64,000 nucleotides of DNA from Neobacillus niacini (GCF_023715415.1 NZ_JAMBOB010000003.1:434001-498000), one strand, 5' to 3'. Shown: positions 6,547 to 15,801, counted from the first letter of the stretch. Program-made: numbers and translations. Notes: a model not told the origin generated them from the letters alone.

Positions 6547-7470
6547 TCATAAATTCCTTATTGCTCTTTGCATTCTTTTGACCTTATGTTGTTCGAAATT
6601 CCACTTTGATAAAAAGTTTTTTGTGGAAGTATAGCCTGATTTATAGAGAAAATCAATTTCAGAATTATTCAATTCAAAATCAGTTGTGTTGATGTTCCCA
6701 GACGAAATTTTAATGGTACGTTCATTTGTTTCTTCGTTCAAATGTCGTAAATCATGGGCTTGAAGCATCGTTTTAAATATATTTTTGAAAAGGTGAAGTG
6801 GCGTTGGTATAACGGCATCTATGTTAACTTTATCTTTCACTATACGAAAGCCCAACGTAGGAAACCGAGGGTTGTCCGTATCGAATATCCATATTGGGAA
6901 GTTACTAAGTAAGCCACCATCTAAAATATAGGATTTTTTACGGTCTTTTGATTTCCAAATAACTGGACGGAAGAAAAATGGTATAGAAGCGCTCATCATA
7001 ACGGCAGTTGAAACTTTTAAATCTGAAGGCGTCATCCTATATCGATCTAAATCATCTGGCAAAATAAGCATTTGGCCATTCGATACATCTGAAGCAATAA
7101 TCTTTAACTTTCCATCTGGAAGATCAGCAAATGTCTTAATTCCTTTTTCTGAAAGAAGTGAATCCATCCATGTTTCCAAATAATCATTTTTATAGATTCC
7201 AAGATTAAACATTAGTTCAAGTAAGCTTCCAAAAATGGGAATTCGATTCAAGATAGTCTTGCCACGAAGTTTTGAAAAATCAAGTTCTTTAAGATGGTTT
7301 CTAATTTCATAGCTTTTATAGCCGCTTGCCAAAAGAGCAGCGATTACGGCTCCTGCTGATGTTCCAGCTATTCTTTGCCATTCTACCTTTTCCTCTTCCA
7401 TCGCTTGAATCGCTCCAACAAATGCAATTCCCCTAGCTCCACCACCTTCAAAAACAGCATCTGCCTTCAA
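6547..7470 (-). CDS. Patatin-like phospholipase family protein
   Basis: 307 residues. Glycine-rich oxyanion loop FEGGGARG at 7-14, nucleophile elbow GTSAG at 36-40 (Ser38), and the catalytic Asp in YILDGGLLSNFP near 187. This is the Ser-Asp dyad of patatin lipases, which cleave acyl chains from phospholipids. No signal peptide, so it is probably cytoplasmic or membrane-peripheral. Start is TTG with AGGTGG 7 bases upstream. Patatins are also frequent defence effectors, but here the gene stands alone with no sensor gene beside it, so ordinary lipid turnover is the simplest reading. Confidence 0.88.
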   Translation of the reverse strand: MKADAVFEGGGARGIAFVGAIQAMEEEKVEWQRIAGTSAGAVIAALLASGYKSYEIRNHLKELDFSKLRGKTILNRIPIFGSLLELMFNLGIYKNDYLETWMDSLLSEKGIKTFADLPDGKLKIIASDVSNGQMLILPDDLDRYRMTPSDLKVSTAVMMSASIPFFFRPVIWKSKDRKKSYILDGGLLSNFPIWIFDTDNPRFPTLGFRIVKDKVNIDAVIPTPLHLFKNIFKTMLQAHDLRHLNEETNERTIKISSGNINTTDFELNNSEIDFLYKSGYTSTKNFLSKWNFEQHKVKRMQRAIRNL

Positions 7471-7806
7471 CTATTTTCCACCTCGCGTTAAGTGTCATTA
7501 ATTAGTAAACTTTTGGGATTGTTCATAGATATAATAAATCTTAACACTAACCTAAAAAGGTAAAAATAATAATTAATTATTTGTTATTTGCCCACTAATA
7601 AGAGTATTATTTTGAAATTTCCCTTTACTCTCCATATTACAAATAATTGATAAAACTTTAAAGCAATAAAAACAATTTATAATAGGTATATAATAATACA
7701 AATCTGGGTACCTACTTAATTATTGATTCCTTGGGGATTAATCCCTAGGCAAGCAAATTAAAGGAGAGCAATTTTAAGATCGCCCTCCTTTAAACGTGTA
7801 AAGCTA
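7471..7806. other. Intergenic region between TOMM cluster and patatin gene
   Basis: AT-rich. Holds the patatin promoter region (minus, right side) and the terminator of the TOMM operon at about 7759-7792. A small palindrome CCTTGGGGATTAATCCCTAGG is at about 7730-7750. No ORF supported. Confidence 0.5.
7759..7792 (-). terminator. Probable terminator of the TOMM operon
   Basis: AAAGGAGGGCG pairs with GCTCTCCTTTA on the minus strand, followed by AATTTGC. The T-run is weak, so confidence is moderate. Confidence 0.5.
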
Positions 7807-9381
7807 TTAACAAAACAAGCCTCCCAATAACCAAGGACGATTTCGAAAGGGACCAATCGGAATTTGAATTAAGCTGGTTTTTCCTTGTCCGTGCATCTCG
7901 TAAAGTTTATCACACAGGTTCGAGTCGTAGCCGAGGAGTGGGTGCCCTCCCAATCCGATGGCTCCTGCCGATAAGAGTAATCGTTGCACGAGCATACCTG
8001 CCTCCATTTGTTGGATGCGGTATCCTCTGTATCCAAGTGTCGTTTTATTGTAATCCTTAACTCCTGTGACATGTATGCACAGTGGTACTTGGAGCAAATT
8101 TACATTATTTAACGACATACCAGATTGCAGCAGGATTCGATGATCTCCTGGATGAACCTGATGTAAGGCATGAGCAGTACTGTCATAGTGGTACGCACCA
8201 TTAGGAATTCCTTCAACATTATACAAACAGACACTAAGTGAGACACGTGGTTCAAGTCTCTGGTGCGAAGCAACCAAATCATTTCGATACAAAAAGGATT
8301 CTGTTGCCTCATGCAACAGATTTGCCAAATCAAATTGACTTACCTTTCCCATAATGAAATCCATATCTGGAGAAAATCGCTTTCGACAAACGGACCCCAA
8401 ATCATACGATAACCTTTCCGCATGTGGCAAAGCTATCGCTTGACCCTCACAATTACCATTATCCTGTTCCTCTATCACTGAAAACATAGTTGGAGAATCC
8501 AGCATGGACGCTTTATTTACCTTTGATAACATCGGATACTCTTTAACCCGCTTTGACCGAACGTAATGGTTTGGTTGAATCTGTGTTAATTCTCGGCACA
8601 ACTCAACTGCAGAAACAATCCTGTCTCTTTCGTTCCCGTTTGCTGACCATATGGTAGGTTCAACCGATAGGGGGATGACCGAATAGACACTCTCCTCCTC
8701 TTCAGATAAACCAAGCAAATGATTCATGGCGCGATCTATAAATTGAAAGTATACCCCCGTTTCGAAGCCAAACACTTTCGATACTTCCAACAGCTGTCCC
8801 ATCAACACACCTGCATCCAATCCCTGCAGTCGGTAGGCAAAGTTATTGTATTTATAAAAGTTTTTCCAAAACATGGTCGATACAAAAACCGTCCCAAAAC
8901 ATGCTGAAATGTCACATCGATTCCCGAGAGCCCTGGCAATATAGGAATCAAAATTTCCTTCCCGCAGCAATACTAAGCGATGGTGGGCCACATCGTAATG
9001 ATATACCCCATTTGGCAAATCCTCGATTTTCAAATATACGTATAATTCGTTTGGATATAGTGCTCCACCCGAGGGAGCAAATCTTCTGTACGATTGCATG
9101 ACGTCTGATTGGTCTGTAGCATCCAAACGAAAGACAGATTGGCTAAATTGAGTAAGGCCATAAACATACCATAGAAAATGCCCGATTTTACGCAGGTCAG
9201 GCATGAAGGGCTGATTCAGTTCTTCAAGTGTCAGTGGTACTTCTAGGGATAATGGGACCACAGGTAATCCGCGGTATAGCTTATAAGGAAGTGGTTTATC
9301 CTCCCAATCCACCTCCCAATTAGCTATGCTTGCCTTCTCAATATCAAAATGTAAATGGTGCAAAAACTCATCTAGACTCAT
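7807..9381 (-). CDS. SagB-type peptide dehydrogenase (tandem nitroreductase-fold), TOMM biosynthesis
   Basis: 524 residues. FMN-dependent dehydrogenase that would oxidise azolines in the precursor peptide to thiazoles and oxazoles. Two related SagB/nitroreductase-like halves are visible: about 1-260 (RRFAPSGGALYPNELYVYL, GVYHYD) and about 310-524 (ATESFLYRNDLVASHQRLEP, GAYHYD). The first half keeps the typical SGGALYPNE flavin motif, and the second keeps the GVKDYNKTTLGYRGYRIQQM type segment. Length and double layout match the SagB-family proteins of heterocycloanthracin clusters. ATG with GGGGGA upstream. Last gene of the operon, 23 bases after the YcaO gene. Confidence 0.9.
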   Translation of the reverse strand: MSLDEFLHHLHFDIEKASIANWEVDWEDKPLPYKLYRGLPVVPLSLEVPLTLEELNQPFMPDLRKIGHFLWYVYGLTQFSQSVFRLDATDQSDVMQSYRRFAPSGGALYPNELYVYLKIEDLPNGVYHYDVAHHRLVLLREGNFDSYIARALGNRCDISACFGTVFVSTMFWKNFYKYNNFAYRLQGLDAGVLMGQLLEVSKVFGFETGVYFQFIDRAMNHLLGLSEEEESVYSVIPLSVEPTIWSANGNERDRIVSAVELCRELTQIQPNHYVRSKRVKEYPMLSKVNKASMLDSPTMFSVIEEQDNGNCEGQAIALPHAERLSYDLGSVCRKRFSPDMDFIMGKVSQFDLANLLHEATESFLYRNDLVASHQRLEPRVSLSVCLYNVEGIPNGAYHYDSTAHALHQVHPGDHRILLQSGMSLNNVNLLQVPLCIHVTGVKDYNKTTLGYRGYRIQQMEAGMLVQRLLLSAGAIGLGGHPLLGYDSNLCDKLYEMHGQGKTSLIQIPIGPFRNRPWLLGGLFC

Positions 9382-9404
9382 ACTCTATCCCCCTAGTGAT
9401 GCGC

Positions 9405-11351
9405 TTATGGAAACGGATGAGGATGTGGATTGAGCTGTTCGGCTGTCAGCGGTTCATTTGAGTATCCAAGTTCCATAGGTACCCTGAACACCCTCTCCAG
9501 CCCTGTTACCCGGGTAAGGTGATGTCCGAATGTCATCGGCAGCATCCCCGGAATTAGTACTTTTACACAATACAGTCCGTTTCGAGCTGTTTCCGGTGTC
9601 GTCTGGTCAACCACAATGACATCGAGATTTAATCTACGAAACACTTGAACGATATCCTGAAGATCATCAGTAAGATCTAAATGTGCTGACTTCAACTTGA
9701 ATTCCTCGTTAAAGGATCGCAATGGACGACGATCGTCCAACAAAAACTGCAGGCGCTCTTCTGCTTGCGGCAAACCGTACAGCATTCCATGATCATCCAT
9801 TTGTTGCACCAAGGTAGAATCATCCAACATTAGAACATACTCCTCCTGGTTCGTCTCTAATTTCTCATCCAACGACAGCATCATACCAGCTAACTCGTGA
9901 ACCGCCGTTTTCACTGCCCGTACTGGGTCCAAATGAGATCCAGCCGCACAAATTAGATTCATCCCTTTTTCCTTTCTGTTTTTCGCAATAGCCAAAATAC
10001 TTGGAATTCCATGCTCCATCGTAGAGTTATACAAATATAGATCATAATCCGCGACGGCACGCATTCGTTCAATCATTAACTGAAGCTCTTGGTCTTCAAT
10101 TGAGGCTGGATCCAGACGCGGGAGGGACATCTGTGCATACCAAGTCATCAGGAACGAATCACGTTCCACCACTTCCAAAATTCCGTAGAAAATGGCCTCT
10201 TCTAGACTTCCGCCTAACGCACAGCCATTGGAAGTTTCATAGACAAATCCACGTGATTCGCATCCCAAACTATAATAAGCAAGCAGCTCTGGAACCAGAA
10301 TCGGTCGTTCTTGCAAAAACGAATATCCCCATACCCAATCAATCGGGCGATCTGGATCAAATTCTGTAAATGGAAAACCAGGTCTCTCATACTGTTCTTT
10401 TGCGTGCACACCAACCTCGATTGGATTGAGTGCCACATTTTTCAAATGAGTATAACTGTCATGAACCACTGTCCTTTTTCCACGGGGCTCAAGTCCACAG
10501 TACCGTTCCAACCCTTCTAAAATGGCCGTTAACTCACTAACCGCAAATGAGTTAGTACGGCCAGCTGTTCGTTCGTCCCCCTCGAATAAAGGCAAATTGA
10601 CACTTACATCAGCAAATGTGTGTACGAGGTTAACCATTTTATCATTCAAAAGGCCTGTGCGTTGATCAAGATAGTCAATAGCTAGAACCTCATTCAGGCT
10701 ATCTAACGAACGGCTGCGATAAATGTCGCTGGAAACCTTCGGACTTTGTTGCAGAGAAATTCGAGCCATCTCTGGTGTATCGTCAGGTAATGAACTGCAA
10801 ATCTGGCACAAGGGGACGGGCAGAAACCTGTGCCAAGAGCTCTTCAATGTTTTCAGATTGAGAAAACTTACCTTTCCTTCAGATTGGGCCTGATTACCAC
10901 TGATAATTCTTTGGACCTCCGCTAGTAATAGGTGCGCCAAGTGAAAAAGACTCGTACGTGTGGCCCATGGTTCCTGCTGCATTCCTCCTGTTATCTCCAA
11001 CCTCTTTTGTATTTCCCACATCTCTTTCCGGTCGTGTCCTGTCATAAGACGCCTCATATCCGTACATTGTGAACACCCTTGCGTACCCGGGCGAACAAGC
11101 GGGCCTATTACACCCTCTCCAAAAGAAACAAAACCTCTCAGCCAGGGAGTATGGGTTCGATGAAAAATCTCTTCTGCTTTTTGATGAACAGAGGGATTCC
11201 ATGCATCATGTAACACTAATGCCAAATCAATACTTCCGGGTACGATTGCCCCGAATTCGGTTTGGCGAAATACTAAGTATTGAGATGAAAGTTCCTTACA
11301 CATGTGGTCTGCCAGCAGTCCTTCTCCTATAACCAACATGACAGCACTCAC
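9405..11351 (-). CDS. YcaO cyclodehydratase with N-terminal leader-binding region, TOMM biosynthesis
   Basis: 648 residues. The N-terminal part (about 1-200) is the TOMM leader-peptide-binding E1-like segment: GEGVIGPLVRPGTQGCSQC and a later LCQIC give two CxxC pairs that likely bind zinc. The C-terminal part is the ATP-dependent YcaO domain (TSNGCALGGSLEEAIFYGIL, VVERDSFLMTWY) that forms azoline rings from Cys and Ser/Thr of the precursor. The protein ends in PHPHPFP, the proline-rich C-terminus needed by azoline-forming YcaO enzymes. The GTG start overlaps the stop of the preceding gene by four bases, so the two are translationally coupled. Confidence 0.93.
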   Translation of the reverse strand: MSAVMLVIGEGLLADHMCKELSSQYLVFRQTEFGAIVPGSIDLALVLHDAWNPSVHQKAEEIFHRTHTPWLRGFVSFGEGVIGPLVRPGTQGCSQCTDMRRLMTGHDRKEMWEIQKRLEITGGMQQEPWATRTSLFHLAHLLLAEVQRIISGNQAQSEGKVSFLNLKTLKSSWHRFLPVPLCQICSSLPDDTPEMARISLQQSPKVSSDIYRSRSLDSLNEVLAIDYLDQRTGLLNDKMVNLVHTFADVSVNLPLFEGDERTAGRTNSFAVSELTAILEGLERYCGLEPRGKRTVVHDSYTHLKNVALNPIEVGVHAKEQYERPGFPFTEFDPDRPIDWVWGYSFLQERPILVPELLAYYSLGCESRGFVYETSNGCALGGSLEEAIFYGILEVVERDSFLMTWYAQMSLPRLDPASIEDQELQLMIERMRAVADYDLYLYNSTMEHGIPSILAIAKNRKEKGMNLICAAGSHLDPVRAVKTAVHELAGMMLSLDEKLETNQEEYVLMLDDSTLVQQMDDHGMLYGLPQAEERLQFLLDDRRPLRSFNEEFKLKSAHLDLTDDLQDIVQVFRRLNLDVIVVDQTTPETARNGLYCVKVLIPGMLPMTFGHHLTRVTGLERVFRVPMELGYSNEPLTAEQLNPHPHPFP

Positions 11352-13267
11352 GTTAATCCCTCCTCTTGAACCAATACCCCAACTATCCCTGCCAATCCCT
11401 CTTTCAAAAATGGTTCTAGTTCTAGTTCATATACAAACAATTGTTTCCCGTTCCGTTCCAAGATTTCTATAGCATTCAGAAAGTTCTCGGATTGTATTCT
11501 CTCTTCACAGGAAGGAATTTCAATGCTTAGCGACATATTTTCATCTAGAATCATGGATGAAACCTCTAAGGTTCGTGCCATAACGAATTCCTCTTCATTT
11601 TGCACATTGAAAATTGCCTGTTGCAGCGTATTTCGTAATGCCAGTGTGATATTCAAATCGACACTGCCATACCATCCGTCATTGGTACCAACCCACACAG
11701 ACGGGAATCCAGACACTTCCTCGCCAATCCCTATAGTCGGTGCTCCCCGTAACGTCGTCAGTGCCTGCAAATAATACTGGCAGCGTTTATCTTCTACCTT
11801 ACTTAACTGCACCGGGATGACGGAATACTCCTCTTCAAGGCTTTGTTTGATCAACTCCTCGTCTAAGAATCTTTGTAATCCCCGGCAAACACCTTCCGAA
11901 AATGTTTCACCTGCTCCCACCTCCACTTCTGGAGGTAAATCTAAATATTCGGCTAGTTGTGATACATAGTTTTCAATTCCGGACAAACCCGCTTCCCTTC
12001 TTGCCTCTTCATGTGTCAGACCTATACAGACAATATCATCCAACAGGTCAGCTGGCCTCTCTGCCAATGGGTTGACTGCCTGAACCCGGCACTGAGCCAA
12101 CGGAAGCTGCTTTAAGTCACCCTCCTCCCAAATGTGAAAAATTCCGGATACCTTAGATGTCAAATGGTTAAAGGAAAGGAGTAATTTACCGGGATCTCCT
12201 CTTTCGCTTCCTTGTGCTAGTCGCATATCTATATCTTCAACCAATCTAGAAGTTGTTTGTCTGCTAACCAGCGGATGGGGCATAAAAGAATGCCAGTTTC
12301 CTTCTAACGTTTCCAAATCTAGAAGAAAGAATTGATTCTTCGGTTCCTTTTCAGTCACACCGGTAACGTCTTTAAACAACTCAAATACGATGACATTCGC
12401 CAGCATGGCTAAGGGTGTCGAAGTAGGAGCATTAAATTTCTGCTCTCTTAAGAGAGCCCCTTGGTGAATACGGCGCCAAGCAGACTCCCAGTCGGCCTCT
12501 GAGTCTGAATGTACTAACGGACCCGCTATACCCGCCTGCTCTAAACAGATAGCAGGGAGAAACACTTTCTTCTCTTCCTTGCAAACCCTATGTAGAAGTC
12601 GGAGTTCCTCTACATCATCCTGTTCTGACACATATAAAATATAATCGAACGGTTTCACTATTTCCTCCCAAGTACTTTCCACCTGCTTGTTTAGTGTGAC
12701 CTCCTCTATCTCCACATCAGGGTCTGTTTTACGGGCATGTGCCACGAGTTCCATCAACCGCTGTCTATTGGTCTGAACACTGTCAGTAATAAACGTTTGG
12801 AACTTGGGCAATCCGGAATCCAGTAACGACGCAACCAACGAAACAAAAAAAGGACCAGAGCCTATTGCTAACACTTTCGCTTGACGATAGTGCTGAAAAC
12901 GGAACCCACCTGAATCAAGCAAATTATCGACAAATTCAATTTGAGAGGCATACTTTTTTAGAACCTGTTCCTTCAATTGATGCGGACTGTCTTGGCTCAC
13001 ATCTCGAACAAACCCATTTTGATATAGTGCTTCTGCAATTTCAAACACTCTATCTCGGTATGCCACCGGCAAACCATTAGTCAAATACTCCAAGGTGTAC
13101 TCGCCATTAAACATGGGGATCAGCTTCTCAACCCATTGATCGATCATACTGCCTTCCATACGGAACGAGCTTACATTGTTCCGAAAAAACACACCACTGT
13201 TTGGATCAGGGAGAAAAAACGTGTCCCTTTTCACTTTCAGACGCATAGAAGGGTTCATATTCGTCAT
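11348..13267 (-). CDS. Putative thiazole-containing bacteriocin maturation protein (E1/ThiF-like)
   Basis: 639 residues. It matches the large ThiF-like maturation protein found only in heterocycloanthracin-type clusters (TIGR03693-like). The N-terminal PDPNSGVFFRNNVSSFRMEG and the central Rossmann-like KVLAIGSGPFFVSLVASLLD (about residues 130-150) are visible. It probably helps recruit the leader peptide to the YcaO enzyme; its exact step is not settled. AGGAGG 7 bases before the ATG. It is the first enzyme gene after the precursor gene, separated by an attenuator-like hairpin, and overlaps the YcaO gene by four bases. Confidence 0.87.
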   Translation of the reverse strand: MTNMNPSMRLKVKRDTFFLPDPNSGVFFRNNVSSFRMEGSMIDQWVEKLIPMFNGEYTLEYLTNGLPVAYRDRVFEIAEALYQNGFVRDVSQDSPHQLKEQVLKKYASQIEFVDNLLDSGGFRFQHYRQAKVLAIGSGPFFVSLVASLLDSGLPKFQTFITDSVQTNRQRLMELVAHARKTDPDVEIEEVTLNKQVESTWEEIVKPFDYILYVSEQDDVEELRLLHRVCKEEKKVFLPAICLEQAGIAGPLVHSDSEADWESAWRRIHQGALLREQKFNAPTSTPLAMLANVIVFELFKDVTGVTEKEPKNQFFLLDLETLEGNWHSFMPHPLVSRQTTSRLVEDIDMRLAQGSERGDPGKLLLSFNHLTSKVSGIFHIWEEGDLKQLPLAQCRVQAVNPLAERPADLLDDIVCIGLTHEEARREAGLSGIENYVSQLAEYLDLPPEVEVGAGETFSEGVCRGLQRFLDEELIKQSLEEEYSVIPVQLSKVEDKRCQYYLQALTTLRGAPTIGIGEEVSGFPSVWVGTNDGWYGSVDLNITLALRNTLQQAIFNVQNEEEFVMARTLEVSSMILDENMSLSIEIPSCEERIQSENFLNAIEILERNGKQLFVYELELEPFLKEGLAGIVGVLVQEEGLT

Positions 13268-13359
13268 TGCGCTCCTCCTTAGCCTAAGCTATTTCTCATT
13301 TTTATCATCTCTATCATCATATGTATCTCTATTTGTCCCTTATGTTAAAGGTTGCAGAG

Positions 13360-13393
13360 AAAAGCCCCTACAACCATTGTAGGGGCCCTTTTC
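13360..13393 (-). terminator. Hairpin between precursor and modification genes (partial terminator)
   Basis: GCCCCTACAA pairs with TTGTAGGGGC around a 4-base loop, followed by TTTTCTC on the minus strand. The short T-run suggests partial read-through, which would give more precursor mRNA than enzyme mRNA. Confidence 0.65.
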
Positions 13394-13445
13394 CTCTGCA
13401 TATGCAATCGGGATTTTCGTTATAGATTGAAAACGACTAACTGCC

Positions 13446-13817
13446 TTACCGGTGGCCTCCGCCGCAACGATGGCCCCCGCCACCGCAACGATGACCGCCT
13501 CCGCAATTGTGTCCTCCACAACGATGCCCGCCGCAACGATGGCCTCCGCAATTATGACAGTTAAAGCAGTTGAAACAATTAAAACAGCTAAAACAGCTAA
13601 AGCAACTAAAACAACTCCCAATACCGCCAATACCGCCAATACCGCCAATACCGCCAATACCGCCAATACCGCCAATACCGCCAATACCACCAATACCACC
13701 AATACCACCAAATCGAGTAGGATCAGTATAGTACATGCTTGGGTCATACGGAACAGCCTGGGTCGCTTGGAAATCTCCTAGATTTAATCCCTGGAGTTCA
13801 TTATGGAAATCATTCAT
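13446..13817 (-). CDS. Heterocycloanthracin/sonorensin-family TOMM precursor peptide
   Basis: 123 residues from the second ATG (13815-13817), which has GGAGG 8 bases upstream; the ATG at 13823 is too close to that site. The leader (1 to about 38: MNDFHNELQGLNLGDFQATQ...) is the conserved family leader. The core has three blocks: ten GGI units, then CFS and CFN repeats (CFSCFSCFSCFNCFNCFNC), then GGHRC/GGHNC repeats ending GGGHR. About a dozen Cys plus Ser are the targets of the YcaO/SagB enzymes encoded downstream; rings are expected at many Cys. The product is presumably an antimicrobial peptide, exported by a transporter not encoded here. Confidence 0.92.
   Translation of the reverse strand: MNDFHNELQGLNLGDFQATQAVPYDPSMYYTDPTRFGGIGGIGGIGGIGGIGGIGGIGGIGGIGGIGSCFSCFSCFSCFNCFNCFNCHNCGGHRCGGHRCGGHNCGGGHRCGGGGHRCGGGHR
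13618..13710 (-). repeat. Ten-unit 9-base tandem repeat in the precursor gene
   Basis: The plus-strand unit CCGCCAATA (coding GGI) recurs about ten times, the leftmost and central copies identical and the rightmost ones with ACC for GCC. Such a repeat is prone to slippage without loss of frame. Confidence 0.85.
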
Positions 13818-14130
13818 TTTCATTACCTCCTTATTTATTTAAAAAAGGGCAGCAGCAACTTGAAATGGGAACAGAACAAACTTGAAAGTAGATAAATACC
13901 CTGCTTTATAAAAACCTTCCCCAACAAAATATGTACAATGGGTGGGTATTGCTACTAATACAAAAGCCTAATTATTAAGGTTTCGTTGAAAAATCCTTTC
14001 TGTCATAAAAGGAATAAATCTTTTTCTAAAAAAAACCCCTTATGTGTAAACAGTTCTAACTGTTTACACATAAGGGGTTATAAATTAGTTGACATAATAA
14101 TGTTATTTACACCTATTCATTTCTAATCAT
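13818..14130. other. Intergenic region with the TOMM operon promoter
   Basis: Must hold the minus-strand promoter of the precursor gene. TTGTAC at about 13930 is a possible -35, but a well-spaced -10 is not clear. The left-flank terminator of the MBL gene is at 14032-14082. Confidence 0.4.
14032..14082 (-). terminator. Terminator of the MBL-fold hydrolase gene
   Basis: Long perfect stem AACCCCTTATGTGTAAACAG / CTGTTTACACATAAGGGGTT with a T-rich tail on the minus strand. Confidence 0.85.
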
Positions 14131-15090
14131 TTATCGTTTTTTGACAATGGAACGAAAAAACAATTTTCCGTCCCTCAGCTCACTATATACCTCACCATTC
14201 TTTTCAAGGTAAATGATTCGAGTAATGGTGGCCAAAAAGGGTGCGAAAAATTTGGTATCACTTAGTGGACCGTATATTTCCTGACAAACCTGCCAGGATG
14301 TTTTTTCTTCGTTCTCAAGAATTTGTACTATTTGTTGCAAGCGATGTTTGTGTCCCGTGATCATGTCGTCTATTCGATCATTCATGTTGGTAATGAGTTC
14401 CCCATGACCTGGAAGCGCTAGTTTGGCAGGATAAGCCTTTAATTTTTCCAAAGAGGCAAAATTATCTTTTATTGGATTCATGTCGTATTCTGACCAAAGA
14501 GCAATGATTGGAGAAAGTCCCGCTAAAATATGGTCCCCAGTGACCATCACGTGTTGATTATGATTATAAAAACAGAAATGATCCGAAGAATGCCCTGGTG
14601 TCCAAATGGTTTCATACTTTTCGTTTCCCAGTTTGATTGTTTGCTGGTTTTCAAAAAGTCCATCTGGTTCAAATTCATAGGCAGCATCTTCTGAATTTCC
14701 CATATTCCGAGGAATTTCAGGACCATCGTGTGTCTTTAATAGGTTAAGAATCCAATTTCCGTTATCATGGTTTCGTTTCCTCTGAATTTCTTTATATCCT
14801 AAACTTGAAATATAGACAGGAACCTGATGCTGTTGCTGAAACCATCTAGCTAGTCCAATATGATCTGGATGAGCATGGGTTAACACTAATTTTTCGATTT
14901 TAATTCCCGTAGCTAGAGTTTTCTCCCAAATATCAATAGATTCCTTTGCTTCACTACCAGTGTCAACAATCGTAAAGCCGTTATCTCCTTGAAACAAGAA
15001 GCTGTTCATTTCATACATTCCAAACGGATACCGAACGACAAGTTGATAAATGTCCTCCGATATTTTCGTTAGCGTTGGGAACTGATCCAT
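14131..15090 (-). CDS. MBL-fold metallo-hydrolase
   Basis: 319 residues. The zinc-binding motif HAHPDH is at 72-77, with further ligands in GHSSDHF, VTGDHIL and LPGHGELI. This is the glyoxalase II/beta-lactamase fold; the C-terminal part (about 230-319) has the winged-helix extension common in YflN/LACTB2-like hydrolases (IVQILENEEKTSWQVCQEIY). Substrate unknown; a thioester or other ester is likely. Starts MDQFPTL with AGGGGG upstream. Single gene with its own terminator. Confidence 0.87.
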   Translation of the reverse strand: MDQFPTLTKISEDIYQLVVRYPFGMYEMNSFLFQGDNGFTIVDTGSEAKESIDIWEKTLATGIKIEKLVLTHAHPDHIGLARWFQQQHQVPVYISSLGYKEIQRKRNHDNGNWILNLLKTHDGPEIPRNMGNSEDAAYEFEPDGLFENQQTIKLGNEKYETIWTPGHSSDHFCFYNHNQHVMVTGDHILAGLSPIIALWSEYDMNPIKDNFASLEKLKAYPAKLALPGHGELITNMNDRIDDMITGHKHRLQQIVQILENEEKTSWQVCQEIYGPLSDTKFFAPFLATITRIIYLEKNGEVYSELRDGKLFFRSIVKKR

Positions 15091-15147
15091 GGTTAAGTAC
15101 CCCCTCTATTCTTGTATGTCCCAGTAGATTGCAAATCTAGTGATAGA

Positions 15148-15582
15148 TTAAATGTTCGTTAATTGACCGTTAATTAATTCTTTATCTAATTCTCTCACTT
15201 GGTCATATGAGTGTAGGAGTACGTCCGGAACCAATTTTCTCCCATAAATCCAAGCATTCATTTCGATTAGAGTTTTTAACTTTGCTATTTCATAGTCTTC
15301 ACCATACTTGAGAGTCCGAAGATCATGTTTATTTTTCTTAAAATCCAAGTAATAACCAATTACATGATACAGAATTATTTTTACAAGATTTTCTTCTGTT
15401 TCTTTTATTCTAATTTTGCTAATATAACTGTTAACTTGTAGGTAATTAAATTTAATCGTATTTGTTGATACGTTATAACTCATAGGTACAGGTAGTTTAT
15501 TATTAATTTCATAGTCAATATTTAGATGGTGCATATTTAATGTATCTTCAATGATTTTCTCAATATTCCAGATTTTTAGCAT
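15148..15582 (-). CDS. ImmA/IrrE-like small protein with degenerate zinc site
   Basis: 144 residues, no signal peptide. It resembles small Bacillus proteins that carry an HELGHYLD zinc-peptidase helix followed by an EAxAWxYGRKLVP segment. Here the helix reads ILYHVIGYYLDF: the first His and the flanking pattern are kept, but the catalytic Glu is replaced (HVIGY instead of HExxH), so it is unlikely to be an active protease. The later LIEMNAWIYGRKLVPD is well conserved. AAGGGAAG is upstream of the ATG. Family recognition is from memory of the pattern and is moderate. Confidence 0.55.
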   Translation of the reverse strand: MLKIWNIEKIIEDTLNMHHLNIDYEINNKLPVPMSYNVSTNTIKFNYLQVNSYISKIRIKETEENLVKIILYHVIGYYLDFKKNKHDLRTLKYGEDYEIAKLKTLIEMNAWIYGRKLVPDVLLHSYDQVRELDKELINGQLTNI

Positions 15583-15801
15583 GTTACAAACACTTCCCTT
15601 TATGAACTACTTCACCGTATTTTGAATTTTCTCTACACTTAACAATTTTACACATAATGATTAAATCTTTAAAGCTATTATTCAAATTTTAATAGGGAGA
15701 GAATAAAACTATTCACTCCTAGGGTCACATTGGAAATATTGGTTAAATCATGATAAAGTAATATTTTTGATAGTCATTGGATGAAACAAATGAAATGAGG
15801 G

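Noticed and set aside
6547..7470. Patatin gene as a CBASS or other defence effector
   Set aside because: No cyclase, kinase or sensor gene lies beside it; a housekeeping lipase is the simpler reading.
13610..13720. CRISPR array
   Set aside because: The direct repeats are 9 bases, contiguous and in a coding frame; no spacers and no cas genes in the window.
13340..13747. Second minus-strand frame with LAVLAVLAVL repeats
   Set aside because: A frame-shifted reading of the GGI tandem repeat; no start signal and the true precursor frame has the conserved leader.
13452..13781. Long plus-strand frame opposite the TOMM precursor (Ala/Thr/Asn repeats)
   Set aside because: It is the antisense of the repeat-rich precursor gene; the repeats keep several frames open. 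No ribosome binding site.
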